A model generated the notes under the pieces. That model saw nothing but the letters and a program-made list of their open reading frames with translations. It ran no database searches and was not told the DNA's origin. Shown one piece after another: positions 1 through 11,460 of a DNA stretch of 64,000 nucleotides. The position numbers and the translations under genes were made by a program. This stretch comes from Pagrus major (lineage: Eukaryota > Chordata > Actinopteri > Spariformes > Sparidae), in contig NC_133236.1 of assembly GCF_040436345.1 (NCBI RefSeq), positions 17,315,466-17,379,465 of the forward strand, read 5' to 3'. Each line of letters starts with the position of its first letter. The stretch's first letter is position 1.

Positions 1-104
1 CCATATTTTATACTTTCAAAGGTCATATACAGTACATATTTCCGTACTGTATATATTCCAAGCAAAAAAACACCATTTTACACAGTGATACGATGCAATA
101 AAAG

Positions 105-660
105 TCTAAACCCACCGTGACACTACCCATTGGTTTGTGGACTAGCGTTTTGAAGCCTTGAGTGTGGCATTACAGTCGTCGCCATCTTGTTTTATTTTAG
201 CCAGATGTGACCATATTTGGATTACAGGGTGGAGCTGGGGAGGATATCCTGATTGGATCCGACGGAGAACCCGAGGACACGACGTGATAGCGATTTGTCA
301 ATCATAAGGTAGCCACGTCCTCAAGCATACCCTGCTTTAATTTTCTATTTTACTCTAAATGTGCTAGTAATTTACAAAATAACCACCATGCTCTGTTGAA
401 GAGGACTGGAATCTAGCGATTTAGACCATAAACTCATTAGGAAACTGTTTCCTGAGGTAGGGAATCAAGTAAGAAGTATGGTCATTTTCTCATAAGCTCA
501 CATAAAATTTGACTTTTTTTTTTAGCAACCAGAGGAGTCGCCCCCCACTGGCCATTAGAAAGAATGCAGGTTTAAGGCATCTTTCAGTCCAGAAAACTCC
601 ATCTATATTTTATACAGTCACTGGTTTTAATGGTTCACTTTAACAAAGGTTTTTCTTTAT
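105..660. repeat. Dispersed teleost repeat copy
   Basis: This stretch resembles a common fish interspersed element: a block around the phrase CCATCTTGTTTT, a middle part around CATACCCTGCTTTA, and a tail reading GCAACCAGAGGAGTCGCCCC at about 525-545. The resemblance is from memory of the family, not from a search. No coding sequence is visible in it. Boundaries are approximate. Confidence 0.5.
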
Positions 661-804
661 CGAAGACGATTATGAACTTTTACTAAACCTGGTGGCACTA
701 CGTTTTCTTCTCAGTGAGATGAGTACTCTTTTCATTTAGTTTGTTGACTTTAAAAGGAGTATATACACTCAAGGCCCTTTTAAAAAAAACAAAAAAAACA
801 TTTG

Positions 805-1110
805 GTGTCCTGGTTGCTTGCCTGGTGGAGCCAATACCACTAACAAGGCCAAGTCCTTACTGCAGTGGCCTAGGTTTGAATCCAGCCCGGGCCCTTCGCT
901 GCATGTTAGCCCTGTCTCTACCCTGCCTGTACAGTGTCTATCAATCGCTCTCAAGCAGATGTGTGATTCAAGTTGTTTGATTCAAGTCTCAAGTCATTTG
1001 TTCCCCACAACTGACTGCAGTCTCACCTGCAGTATCTGGTCTTTATAAAGAGAGAAGACGGTAGAATCTGTATAATAATGACAAAGGCCAATAAATGTAA
1101 AGTGTTCCAA
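805..1110 (+). mobile_element. tRNA-derived SINE
   Basis: The segment has a pol III-like head with a B-box-like GGTTTGAATCC at about 873, followed by the sequence GGGCCCTTCGCTGCATG and a pyrimidine-rich body typical of fish tRNA SINEs. It closes with an A-rich tail near AAAGGCCAATAAATG at 1083-1098. Short open frames inside it are not genes. Confidence 0.65.
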
Positions 1111-2341
1111 GCGCACGACACTGAATTGAATTTGTATTACAGTTATTGATGTCTACTGAAATAAATGTAATGACAAAAAAAAATCTTTATCAAAGCTGAT
1201 TTATTTCTTAACTTCTTCTCAATCAAAAATATATTCCCTCCCATCACTTTTAAACAATGAAATACCATCAGCCGGAAAAATACCCTCTAAAGACTAAACT
1301 GGAAACACAGCTCTTGTATAAAGAACTACATTTCTACACATTCAGATTTATTGAAGTGCTCAAATTTGCTAAATAAACCCCCTTGAAGATGAAGATATAG
1401 ACACATCCTCTGTTTCCTACATTTAATGACAGAGATATAACTTTTATAGATCTGTTATTTCACACTAGCTTCATCTTTTTCCTCTCCAGTGGAGAGAGAT
1501 TAGGTTTTATTGTCCGTCTGACAGCCATGCTAATGTTAAAGCACTGGAATGTTCCACAAACTGGAGCAGATGGACATGACAAGCGCCTCCTTTTCACTCT
1601 CAAGGAACATGACATCACCACATATGGTTGCAGTGATTGATCTGTCGTTAGAGAGTGATGTCTGGCTGAGTGGAGAGAATGGGGAAGGGATATGCGCAGA
1701 GCAGAAGCAGAGCGCTGGCGTAATGTTTTCCATAGCAGAACTCATACAGTCGTATGAGGATGAATGTGTCAGTGGTGAGAGTGTTTTTTAAATTGATTGC
1801 CTGTGCGTGTGTTCATGTGTGTTTGTTGTGTGGCTCAGGGAAAGAGAGACCTATGGGATGCTTAATTAAGTTGCTTTTTTCCTCTTTTGTTAAATATATA
1901 TTTCAGCTCAGCCTTCAATGATCTGATTTAAATTCTACTCCCATGAAATGCTCCTAGGTTGTTCATGCATTTATATTTTACTTTTCCTCAGAGAAGCCAT
2001 TGTCCTCACTGCCTTAATTTCCCTGAGGATAACGCTTTTTAGGAGAAACTTTAAGGGAAACTTTAAAATTAAAGTATATCATCAATATTAAGTAAATTCC
2101 TCTCCCAGTTACAACGGGTAGTGGAGAATTTAGAAGCTATGTGTTGACACTGATTATGCTTACAGATTATTAATAATGACGACAGATTAAAATGCTATAG
2201 TTAACACTATCAAGCATCATAAACGTAAGTTATTATTCCCTGGTTGGTGGAAAAAAACAAATATATAACTGAGGTGATTTATCTCTGCTCATAAAGTCAA
2301 CTCTGTAACCAGAACCTAAAACAGATGCAAATGCTGAATCA
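1111..2341. other. Intergenic, no gene recognised
   Basis: AT-rich sequence without a recognisable repeat or exon. An 80-codon open frame at 1549-1791 has no similarity I recognise and no splice or promoter context. Confidence 0.5.
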
Positions 2342-2411
2342 AAGTGGGCGAGCGAGCGAGCAGGTAAAGCAATGGAGAGAGAGAGAGAGAGACAGAGAGT
2401 GAGAGATGATG
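2342..2411. repeat. GA/GC-rich simple repeat
   Basis: A GCGA-type run at about 2347-2361 is followed by an almost pure GA run at 2374-2400. Confidence 0.85.
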
Positions 2412-3734
2412 TTGGAGAGAAAAGCAATAGGATGGATATGCAGTTCCAGACACAGAACAGAAGCTGGGAGCTTGTCTTGTCCCGCTGTGTGTCTGGCAGA
2501 TTGCTATGGAGCCTGTCATTGCAGCCAGCAGGGTGTCCAGCCACTACATGGCATTCAGCGGGGGAGGTGAATAAATCACTGGAACACACACAGTCCGGCT
2601 TACAATCCGCCTGACAAAGCCAAGACTGCCCTCTAGTCATATCTACTATACTTTGTACAGCTAAAGACCCAACATTATTCTGAGAGATAGGGCAGCACTG
2701 TTTATTTGATTGATTTTACACCCAGAGGCAAATATCCATTTAAAACGTAAAGGTTGATTATTAGCTCAGATAGTGGAGAGAGAAGAATGTCAATAGAGAA
2801 ATAAAAAACAAAAGAATATTCTCCCCTATACTGTCTCTTTAGCAAAAACATTTGGACAGAAAATGCTTGTGTATGTTCAGGTATGGCCCAGCCGAGGCAA
2901 CACATCCTCATACTAAAACAACTGCCAGCGACTTCAGAAAACAACATGACCTTTGCAACAGAACACTACACTGTCAGGTTCAGGCCGAAACAACTTCTTG
3001 GCTTGATTCAGGTAAGAAAAAATGTCTTGGTTAGGTTTACAAGGGGTGTTACAAGGGGTTTTTATGAGAAAATTAGAGCTGTTTGGATGTTTGGAGATGT
3101 TTTCCTGCGTTTAATGCTACCAGACCCACCATTATGCCACTTGCTTATCATGGCTGTGAGCAGTAAATCCAAGTCCAGGCTTCAAAGCATTTCTTCAGAA
3201 GTTTTGTTGGTGAGGCTACAAACTTTGAACTCTGGTTGCATTTCTGCAGTGTTTCAGACCTTCTACGTGAGTCTTTCTCCCTTCTTGCCACCACTACACT
3301 TATTCTAAAAATGTATGACAAACAACGTTTCTCGAAAACAGTTGTGTTAAACAATTAACATCTCAGGAAGAGCTTTGGAAGACCTTTGCTTGGGGTGATC
3401 TTGAGTGATTGTGAAGGCGTCCACAATCTACTTTTCAAGCGAGTCATAAAGCTGTGGAATTTAATGTCCTCTTAGTTCTGTTTACAAAGTTCACATGAAC
3501 TCATGAACGAGCAGATCCATGAACAAACCAATATAGTGAAGTAGCCAACTGGATAGCTGAGCTGATTGGATGAAGTACTTCCTGTGGCTCTACCTTGGTT
3601 GAACGATAAATAATACTACACAAATATAGCTAGCAACATCGTGGATGAGGAGCTTGTTCCATATAAGAACTATCTTTAAAGCAATATTGTGTTTTAAGGC
3701 TGCAAATGGAGAAATGCACAGGGTATTTTAGGTC
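2412..3734. other. Intergenic, no gene recognised
   Basis: The longest open frame (2883-3308, 141 codons) is not recognisable, has no splice context and is probably chance. No RNA gene seen. Confidence 0.45.
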
Positions 3735-3870
3735 TGACTATAGTCTACAAGGTTTTTTTCAAAATTGAGAAAAAAAAGATTGCAATTAAGGTCATGGATC
3801 TTGATTGTGATTAAATGGATCATGATATTATTTTTTAGCTAGATTGCCCACTTCTAGCCTCTCATATCCA
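3735..3870. repeat. Dispersed repeat fragment
   Basis: The words ATTGCAATTAAGG, GATTGTGATTAA and the tail TTGCCCACTTCTAGCC recall the reverse complement of a widespread fish element whose + strand begins with GGGCTGNGCNAT. A partner fragment in the opposite orientation may lie at 60,200-60,300. Confidence 0.4.
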
Positions 3871-6159
3871 GTGATTTAACAGTGCATATCTCAAAAAATG
3901 CTCATACCAGTGCAAATATGGAATGAAAATAACAACCAGACTTGTGATAAACAATAAAGCCTGTTGTCAGGTCAAAACTGTGGATCTGCTTTCATCCTTT
4001 TTTAATAAAAACAGTAATATATTTATCGACATAGGTTAAATCTATTACATTTATTTGTGTTATTATCAACAGGCAGGTTTAGAGTCTGTAGTACTGACAG
4101 TATCAAAGTGGTTTAACTATGCAACTCAGCCATAAGATCTACACATCCCTTCTAAATGATAAATGTTACTCCTACAAAAAAGCTAACTAGCTGGAGGGAG
4201 CTGGAGCTGTGTGGGTCCAAATTCACACGCTCCATTTCATACACAGACTTAGAGGGCACAGAGATGTCAGTGTCACCTCGTTTTATCCTGGAATGCAATA
4301 AAAAGAGGCATGAAAACCCTGCAATTGGGCCGGAAAATAATAGACTATGCTCCTGGAAAGAGTGGCTCATTGGTTTGGACTGAAGAACGGCTGTGATGAG
4401 GAAGAAGACAGGCATGTATTTACACGAGACACCCACACAGGCCTCCATAATCAATCTTCCAATCTCTCAGGGTGCAGATTGAGCCAAGAATCAGCGTGTG
4501 GGATGGGAGTCATGGTAAACAGCATGAATCTTTGCCAGCAGTCTATTTAAAACCTTTATTTATCCACAGAACTGCGAATCTTTTCCTGCAATGTCATATT
4601 TAATGTAAAAGCTGAGCACATCTCGGCATTGCTGGGATTCATGTTTGCCATCTTAACCACAGCCAGATGACAAGCTCAGTGCCCACAGAGATAAAGAACA
4701 TGTGTTTGGGACTGGAAGCAGAAAAACACAGATTCTATTTTAAAAAAATCTAACAACAACTTAAAACTTGTCTTATTTATACAGCAGATTGTCGCTTGAT
4801 GATAATCAGATGAATGAGATAAAAAGTACAACAAGATTTATAGCTTCTAGTCCATTCCATAGTTTTCTTCCTCCTTCAAACTTGTTGAACAAGAACGACA
4901 TGTTTTGTAATTTCAGAGAACTCTTGCCCTGTAAAAGTTAGCCGACTCGCAGGGATGTGCCCACGGACATCTTGAAATAATCCGAGTGCACATTGAGAGG
5001 TATAACTGGGGTGGTAAAGGCAGTCTGTCACGTCGCACATCTCCATTTTCTCTAAAAGGCAAATGAAAACATTGTCAAGAACAACAGGGGGCTTTACATG
5101 CCGTGTCAGATGCCAAACAACTAATGCAATTTTCAATATTTTCCGAGACAGACCTTCAAAAGCTTTAGAGTATATTTCACTTATCTTATGAGAACAACAC
5201 ACAGTAACAAAAACTCATCACCAAGCAAAGAGCTGAGAAAAAAAAGAAGGATTAAAGGATGGAGCAAACGTACGAGGAGCAGAGGAGCTAGTGGTCACTT
5301 AAAATGACCAGTCATGAACGCTGTAGGGTGAATGAGTTCTCTGGTGTAATTACCAGGCAGATCTCAGCGTGACTCACTGGAGCGTGGCTTTGCCTCTGCT
5401 ATAATGGGTGACATGAGTTAAACATGAGTGTTCATGTGTTAAAAGTGAGTGTTTTCCGACTGTATAAGGCAGATAGACGGGTGAGAAAGTGGAATAGGTT
5501 GAAGGTGTTGCTACTAATTGCTTTGCTTGGTGTTCTTCATGCTGTCTCTGAGCTTAACTTCCTGTTTCTGCCTTTCTTTGCCTTCCTCCCTCCTCTTCCT
5601 AACTTCAGCTATGGCAGCTCAGTAAACCAGAGTGAGCGTGTTTTTACACAATCCCAAAGCCTGAGCAATAGATCTGCCCGTTGATAACAGGAGTTTCATG
5701 CTGAACAGTTCCGCCCAGTTTTATGACTTGGCACAATGGGCGCAGCTGGCATAATACCTGTTACCCAATACATCCAGTGTTCAAATCTTTCTGTTCCCTT
5801 TTATAGTCGGCCAAACAGCATTGGCAAATGCATTTGCAGTTGGTTTTGGCGTGTAGGTGGCAGATAGCTGTCAGTAATGTGAGCCTACATGGAGTATGTG
5901 ACTAAAAGATGTGTTGATCTGATTCAGTAATGCAGTCGTCCATTCTACTTGAATCTAATGATCACTGTGTTGGCAAAGTACTCTAATCATAGGAAACAAT
6001 ATGACACAGTCACAGGTTTTATTGCCACATTATGTATATGAACAGGCTAGCTATCAGCTCATATTTAACCTACAGTATGTTCGCAGGGCAGACCAGATAA
6101 TGCAGGATTACTATATTTCCAAAACGGTTAAGATCACTTTTAAAAAGTAAGAAGTCAAG
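3871..6159. other. Intergenic, no gene recognised
   Basis: Unique-looking AT-rich DNA. Open frames at 4152-4454 (minus) and 4876-5202 (minus) have no recognised homology, signal peptide or splice context. Nothing further is supported. Confidence 0.45.
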
Positions 6160-6330
6160 GTTTGTCTAGGTAAGGTTTGGGTCATGATTAGCTCATGATT
6201 TGGGTTTAATATGGCGCAAAATCAAAAATACATTTTTTGGATTTTTACCCTAACCCTAACCCTTTTGCTCTGGTTAGGTTTAGGCATAAAAATCACTTGG
6301 TTAAGATTATGAAAACATCACGATTGGGCT
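6160..6330. repeat. Repeat fragment with telomere-like CCCTAA units
   Basis: ACCCTAACCCTAACCC occurs at 6247-6262, about two and a half CCCTAA units, followed by GGTTAGGTTTAGGCATAAAA, a phrase common in fish dispersed repeats. The array is too short to call a fused telomere. Confidence 0.5.
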
Positions 6331-8063
6331 TATTATACCTGGTGTAGTCGCCGCAAACAGGGCAGGTGATGACCTGACTTCCTGTCAAAAATATGAATTT
6401 TCTGTCACCACAAGGTGTTGTACAAATGTCAATATAGTATGTAGCCTACTGGTATGGACAATCATTTTAATAATTTGTGTTTTTATAGTTTTTTTAATAC
6501 CTTTTTTTTATTTATTAAATGAAAAGTGGATTTATTAACATGTGTTATATGGTATTTCTCAAAGGAAGGTATCTAGCGGTGAAATAATCACCCAAAAAAC
6601 CCAGCACACTTTCAATCACATGTATTCACTTTATTAATTAGAGTTTATAATTGTCTTGGGTCCTAAAGTTTCAAGAACAATGTATTGATGTGTGTACATG
6701 TTATCTGTACTGAAACTCAATATTGACACTGGTATAACATTTCAATGATATCCAGCTCTATATGGAAATTAAATCTGTTTTGCTTGAACTTAAGAAGTCA
6801 TCTTGTTCCTCCTCTCTGTGCTTTGGCAGTTTTATGACCTTTACAACTCTGCCTCATTTAACATGGTTTACACAAGGAAGTGATTATTGCTCACGAGCCG
6901 ACACTGACAAGACCGGCTCATGAATGCAAGTGCACTCAAATTCAACTCTTCCAACCATTACAAACACATCTTCTTCTATGATTTCTGGGAAGGTTTTTTT
7001 TTTTTTTAACATTTAGCCTAAGTTTTGGAGGAGAATTAACTCCATCCACTTTCTCAAGGCTCTAAAGTCCTTGTGTTGCTGGTATATTTCACTATCCCAC
7101 TGACCACTTAAGTGACCACTTAAGTGAAAACTGAATAACTCCAGTTTTTGTCTTTGTCCTTATGTTTGCTCATTGTCATATCCATGAGAATCTTAAGCAT
7201 ATTTAGCTGCAAAATCACAATATTTTCTAAATTTGGGAAAGAGTCATTTGCGTCTAACATCAACCCTCCTGTTCTGCTTCCAGATGGAGCGCCGCCAGCC
7301 AAGAAAGGTGTTCGCTACAAACCCAGCTGTGTAAATTGTTAATTTTGAATCAGTAAACAAAAACCTGAGTCATCCGCTGAGGCAAATATGATAATTGTTT
7401 GCGGATTATGGAGATCTGGCTGGCAACTCGGCAGAGGCTGTGAGTAAACTGGAAGAAAGCTCAGCTCAAACAAATGCAGTTACTCAGCCAATGGAGCAGT
7501 ATAAGGCTGATGGTACACATTGGCGTGATCCCTCGGGGGAATATCCAGCATGTGAGCCCGGGAGAGTCTCTGCTGGGGAGGTTGGTTCAATCATTAAGAC
7601 ACACATGAACATCTAGAAATAACTGGATTCTGTTTGGACCCTTAAACCTAAAAACAATCTTAAAGCATGTGGTAAAACCTGATCCGTGTCAGGCAATGTT
7701 ACTCAGTCAAAGGCAGACTGAGAAAACTGCTGTCTGAGTTTGTGCAAGGATTGTATTTTATTTTATCGGGGAGAAATTTGTAAACAACATAGATATTTTA
7801 TGGTAACTGATTAACTCAAGTGCTATATGTACTTGAGAATGATTGTTAGCACACATAATAAGAAAGAAGTGTCCCAGTGACATTTTACTGATTGATTTTG
7901 AATCCCAATGTCCAAGGTGATGTGGCTACAGTGCTGTAACATAAACTGCCACCTGACATAAGAGTGTGCTTTTTAAGATTCATAATAATCAATGATAATT
8001 TTGATTAAAATGAATGGTTAATTGTAAAATATACATATTTAATGTCTTGTCAAGAGTTAAATG
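6331..8063. other. Intergenic, no gene recognised
   Basis: AT-rich DNA. A 12-base unit (TGACCACTTAAG) is doubled near 7100-7123. A short exon-like frame at 7284-7334 was considered and rejected. No other structure seen. Confidence 0.45.
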
Positions 8064-8546
8064 ACAGCATTGATACCACTCTCCTGTCCATGCAGTAAAT
8101 ACCAAGCAAAACTAGCAACTGGTTAGCTTTAGCTTAGCACAAAGACTGGAATCAGCTCGCATTGCTTGGTCTACAGGTAACAGATTCTTCCTACCATCAC
8201 CTTTAAAGCTCACTAATTAACCCATGTATATATTTCACTTGTTAAATCCATAAAGTGTAAAAAGTTGTGGTTTTACTGGGAGTTTTGTGCTGGACTGTTT
8301 CTTGGTCTTGTCGCCATGAGGTTGCTAGGCAAGCAGCAGAGATTCCAGGCCGAGGAACAGTTCAGCACATCGGACATCTTGTCGTGTTTGTTTCAATGTC
8401 CAATCAGTGCATGACTACAAAGTACTACTGAACAACACTGATTGGATATCCACATACAATCTACAGAACTTCCCTGTAAATGTTCAATGTGTCAGTTTTT
8501 GAATGGCCTAAACAAAAAAGACATATGTTAGCTAGTGGACTTTAAA
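8064..8546. mobile_element. Non-autonomous DNA transposon (MITE)
   Basis: The right part is bounded by imperfect terminal inverted repeats: TTTAAAGCTCACTAATTAAC at 8202-8221 and, inverted, GTTAGCTAGTGGACTTTAAA at 8527-8546. The left flank (TTAGCTTTAGCTTAGCACAAAGACTGG at about 8125-8151) belongs to a longer teleost element usually found joined to it. It carries no transposase. Confidence 0.65.
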
Positions 8547-8590
8547 TGTGCGTGTGGGCAGGTTTTGTTACCTTTGTTTCCTGTTTCCAG

Positions 8591-9205
8591 TCTAGCCCAA
8601 ACTTTTTCTCTTGGAGGGCCAAAACTGAAACTTAATGGTTGACCACGGCCCAAAAGCAAACATGTTTTGTGTTGTATTGTGAAGATGCAAAATGCTACTA
8701 TACGGAAACAAGCGGGAAAAAAATGATTCTGGTGATCCATTTTCTTAGTCTGATATAAATTGTTTCTCTCCTGTGTTTATGACTTAAGAACAGGTGAAAC
8801 ATTTTTTTATTTGTCTTTCAGGGCTTCGGTAGTAGGATCCAAAGTTCCCTTAACTGAACTGACTTCCTGCACAGTGTCTCTTTATTTATGAAAAATGAAT
8901 AAAAACTAAGGATCCTATATATTTAATGGTGCTATTTGTAAGAAAAGTTGATTTTTGAGTCTCATTCCCGACTCGTTTGGGATGGCGGCTGACCCATCCT
9001 ACAATCCCAGAGCGAAGTTGGGAATGAGACTCAAAAATCAACTTTTCTTACAAATAGCACCTTTAAAGAGCATCATTACCTCACAAAAAATAAAAGAGCA
9101 TAAGGATCATTTCAAATGATTTTTATATGTATTTTTTTCCGCTAGAAACATCTGGCGGGCCCAATCACCCCACGGGCAGCCCCACTTTAGGCAGCCCTGG
9201 TCTAG
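8591..9205. mobile_element. hAT-like non-autonomous element carrying a nested MITE
   Basis: The left end reads TCTAGCCCAAACTTTTTCTC, with GGAGGGCCAAAACTGAAAC after it. The right end reads CATCTGGCGGGCCC and CCCACTTTAGGCAGCCCTGG up to TCTAG at 9205. These are the two ends of a familiar fish hAT-type element. The perfect foldback at 8923-9066 sits inside and is therefore younger. The left terminus seems shortened compared with the right. Confidence 0.55.
8923..9066. mobile_element. Foldback MITE with perfect 42-bp arms
   Basis: Bases 8928-8969 and 9020-9061 are exact reverse complements over 42 bases, starting GGTGCTATTTGTAAG, with a 50-base loop. TTTAA lies outside both arms, consistent with a TTAA/TTTAAA-type target. 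No coding capacity. Confidence 0.85.
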
Positions 9206-10395
9206 TTACAAGAATGGCATCAATCTTCTCATCGAACTCTTGGCTTGAAAGCTAATAGGCGTGTTTCCCAAAATGATTTATCGTTACTTCATTTTTTTTT
9301 TTATGGAAATTTGTATGTCAGTATTGAGACAGAGGAAACAAAGGGATGGAGAGTGCTGTTGACATGTAGCTTAAAGGTTGCCAGCTGGAAGTGAAGATAC
9401 AGCGTCATGGTCACATTGTGAATTTCATGCAACCAGTTGGACAACCCAACATTGCTGTTTTAGCTGAGTTAAAGGAAAGAAACTTTGTGATCAATAAACA
9501 CTGGAATGACTGTCTTCTGTACGCCTGACGCCTCTGTTGGACCGCAAGATAATGTTTCATAAATATAATGTCAGCTTAGTGTCGGCTGTTGTCATACACT
9601 TTGCCAAACAGCATCTTTTGGCATTTATTATGAGCAGATCATAGCTGGGCGGTTAGCGGGGAGACTTGAGCAGGGATGGTCACTTCCCCATGACATCAGC
9701 CTGCACAAAAAAAAAAAAATGCAATTACATAAAAAAATACCACAGGGAAAATTGTATCAACACAGAAAGGAACTGTGTGTGTGTGTGTGATTGGCTGCAT
9801 AATGCCAGCTTCGTCATTTTAAGCATGACTGACATCCTCCAACGCAGCCTCCACTGACCTTTAAAGTGTTTGTCATGAGTAGCTGCTCTTTAAAGAAAAA
9901 CTGGTGATCTGATCCTTTTCGTTTTAAGAACGGCGATAATTCTCTTCAGTGGTGAGACAATTTAATCTCTCCACCACCGAGACCACATATCTCAACAAAC
10001 CTTTGGATCAAAGCCTGCCAGGGACTCCTCAACATGGTGTCCTGTGATTGCCTTTTCTACCACAAAAACAAAACACCCCCGAAGAGTGTGTGAACTGCCC
10101 ACTCTGGGAAAAAATAGAAAAAGAGACTTTAATGTCTGGGACGACGTAAGTGGAGTTGTTCGACACTCTGGCCATTGATACACAGCCGTTGTTGCCGTCT
10201 CCCCTCCTTGTGTGAGGCAATGGTCTTCAAGGATGGGTGGTCCGTCTGGGGCTGAAATCGGACGTGTGTGTAGGGGTGTGTGAGCTCCCTTTGTGTCAGG
10301 GGAGAGGGGCCTTTGTTCTCTTAACCAGGGAGGTGGGACCGACAGATTAAGCCTTTAGAAGTGCAACCGACCACCATGAGGGCACGCCACAAGGG
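9206..10395. other. Intergenic, no gene recognised
   Basis: Contains an A-run at about 9706-9719 and a short TG run at about 9775-9789. No exon, SINE or inverted repeat recognised. Confidence 0.45.
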
Positions 10396-10503
10396 AGAAT
10401 GTGTTTGCATGTTGGCGTGGATGTGTGTGTGTTTATTTGTCTGTGTGTGTGCGTGCATTGTATGTGCACTGTATGTGTCTGTGTGTGCTGTGGGATATGT
10501 GTG
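10396..10503. repeat. Imperfect TG-rich simple repeat
   Basis: Degenerate TGTG-rich sequence interrupted by CA and TA. Open frames here on both strands are artefacts of the dinucleotide pattern. Confidence 0.7.
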
Positions 10504-10810
10504 CAAGAAGTAAAAATAAAGAGGCAGAAAAGAGTGAAACTGACGGAGAAAAAGTCAGAGTGGGCATTTGTACCAATTTGCATGGAATTAGCATGAGTTA
10601 GTGAGAATCTGATGCAGGTCAGCAGGTCAATAGTTCTTATCCATCTGTCCTTCTGATGGCATGCCTCCCAGGTCAGTTTGATTCCTCTGTGAGGGAGCTA
10701 ATCTCACCCCAGTGCTCAGTGAGCCTCTACAGCATCCTCTGATCTGCTCCTTCAAACCCCTCTGCTCCCCACACACACAACAAAACGGGCCTGAGCTGAG
10801 GGCAGGGGAG

Positions 10811-10815
<5 letters not shown>

Positions 10816-10894
<79 letters not shown>
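10816..10894. repeat. CA microsatellite, about 39 units
   Basis: An uninterrupted AC/CA run of about 79 bases. It generates spurious His-Thr or Cys-Val open frames. Confidence 0.97.
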
Positions 10895-10896
<2 letters not shown>

Positions 10897-10992
10897 TGGA
10901 TAGTTGCCTTAAAGTTGCTAGTTTTTATCCAAATTATTCACAAGATAAATGCTAGGATGAAATATCTTCACTAAATCAAGACAGCAAATCTC

Positions 10993-11460
10993 TTAAAGGA
11001 TAAGTTCACCCAAAAATGAAAATTCAGTCATTATCTACTCACTCTGGAGATTCACAGCAAAACAGCGTTGTGGCATTTTGCTAAACAACTGAAGAAGATG
11101 AAGACTTGTTTTAAAACGACTAAAAGAGTGGCTCCATACAACTCGTCCGGAGTAATCCAAGTCTCCCAAAGCCCTGAGAACCCAAATTGACTTGAAAAGA
11201 TGTTATTTCCACCCTGAACTCTTCACTGTAGCTGCTAAGCTAAAAAGCGTTAGCTCGACCACACTTGAGGGTGTAAATAATGTAGTTTCAAAACAATTTG
11301 GGATATAGTTGCTTCTTGAGACTTGGATCACGCCAGATGAGCTGTTTGGAGTCATTTTAAGTTTTTTTTCTGTTGTTGCTTTGCTGTTTAAAACAAGTCC
11401 CCATCTACTTCAGTTGTTTAGGAGATTGATGCAACACTGTTTTACTGTGAAGCTCCAGAA
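10993..11460. mobile_element. Teleost MITE, truncated at right end
   Basis: It begins TTAAAGGATAAGTTCACCC, a very common fish element start, continuing AAAAATGAAAATTCAGTCA. An inner inverted arm pairs CTGGAGATTCACAG (11,044) with CTGTGAAGCTCCAG (reading into 11,460). The last 50 or so bases expected on the right are absent. Confidence 0.7.

Noticed and set aside
2883..3308. 141-codon open frame
   Set aside because: No recognised homology, no promoter or splice signals, and ordinary AT-rich surroundings.
6247..6262. Interstitial telomere
   Set aside because: Two and a half CCCTAA units are too few and sit in a dispersed-repeat context.
7284..7334. Possible short exon after a CTTCCAG acceptor-like sequence
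   Set aside because: It is only 16 codons to a stop, with no upstream exon or homologous product.
8353..8373. Third RE1-like sequence (TTCAGCACATCGGACAT)
   Set aside because: It breaks the core consensus at two positions and lies inside a MITE, so chance similarity is likely.
10627..10903. Cys-Val and His-Thr rich open frames on both strands
   Set aside because: They are direct translations of the CA microsatellite.
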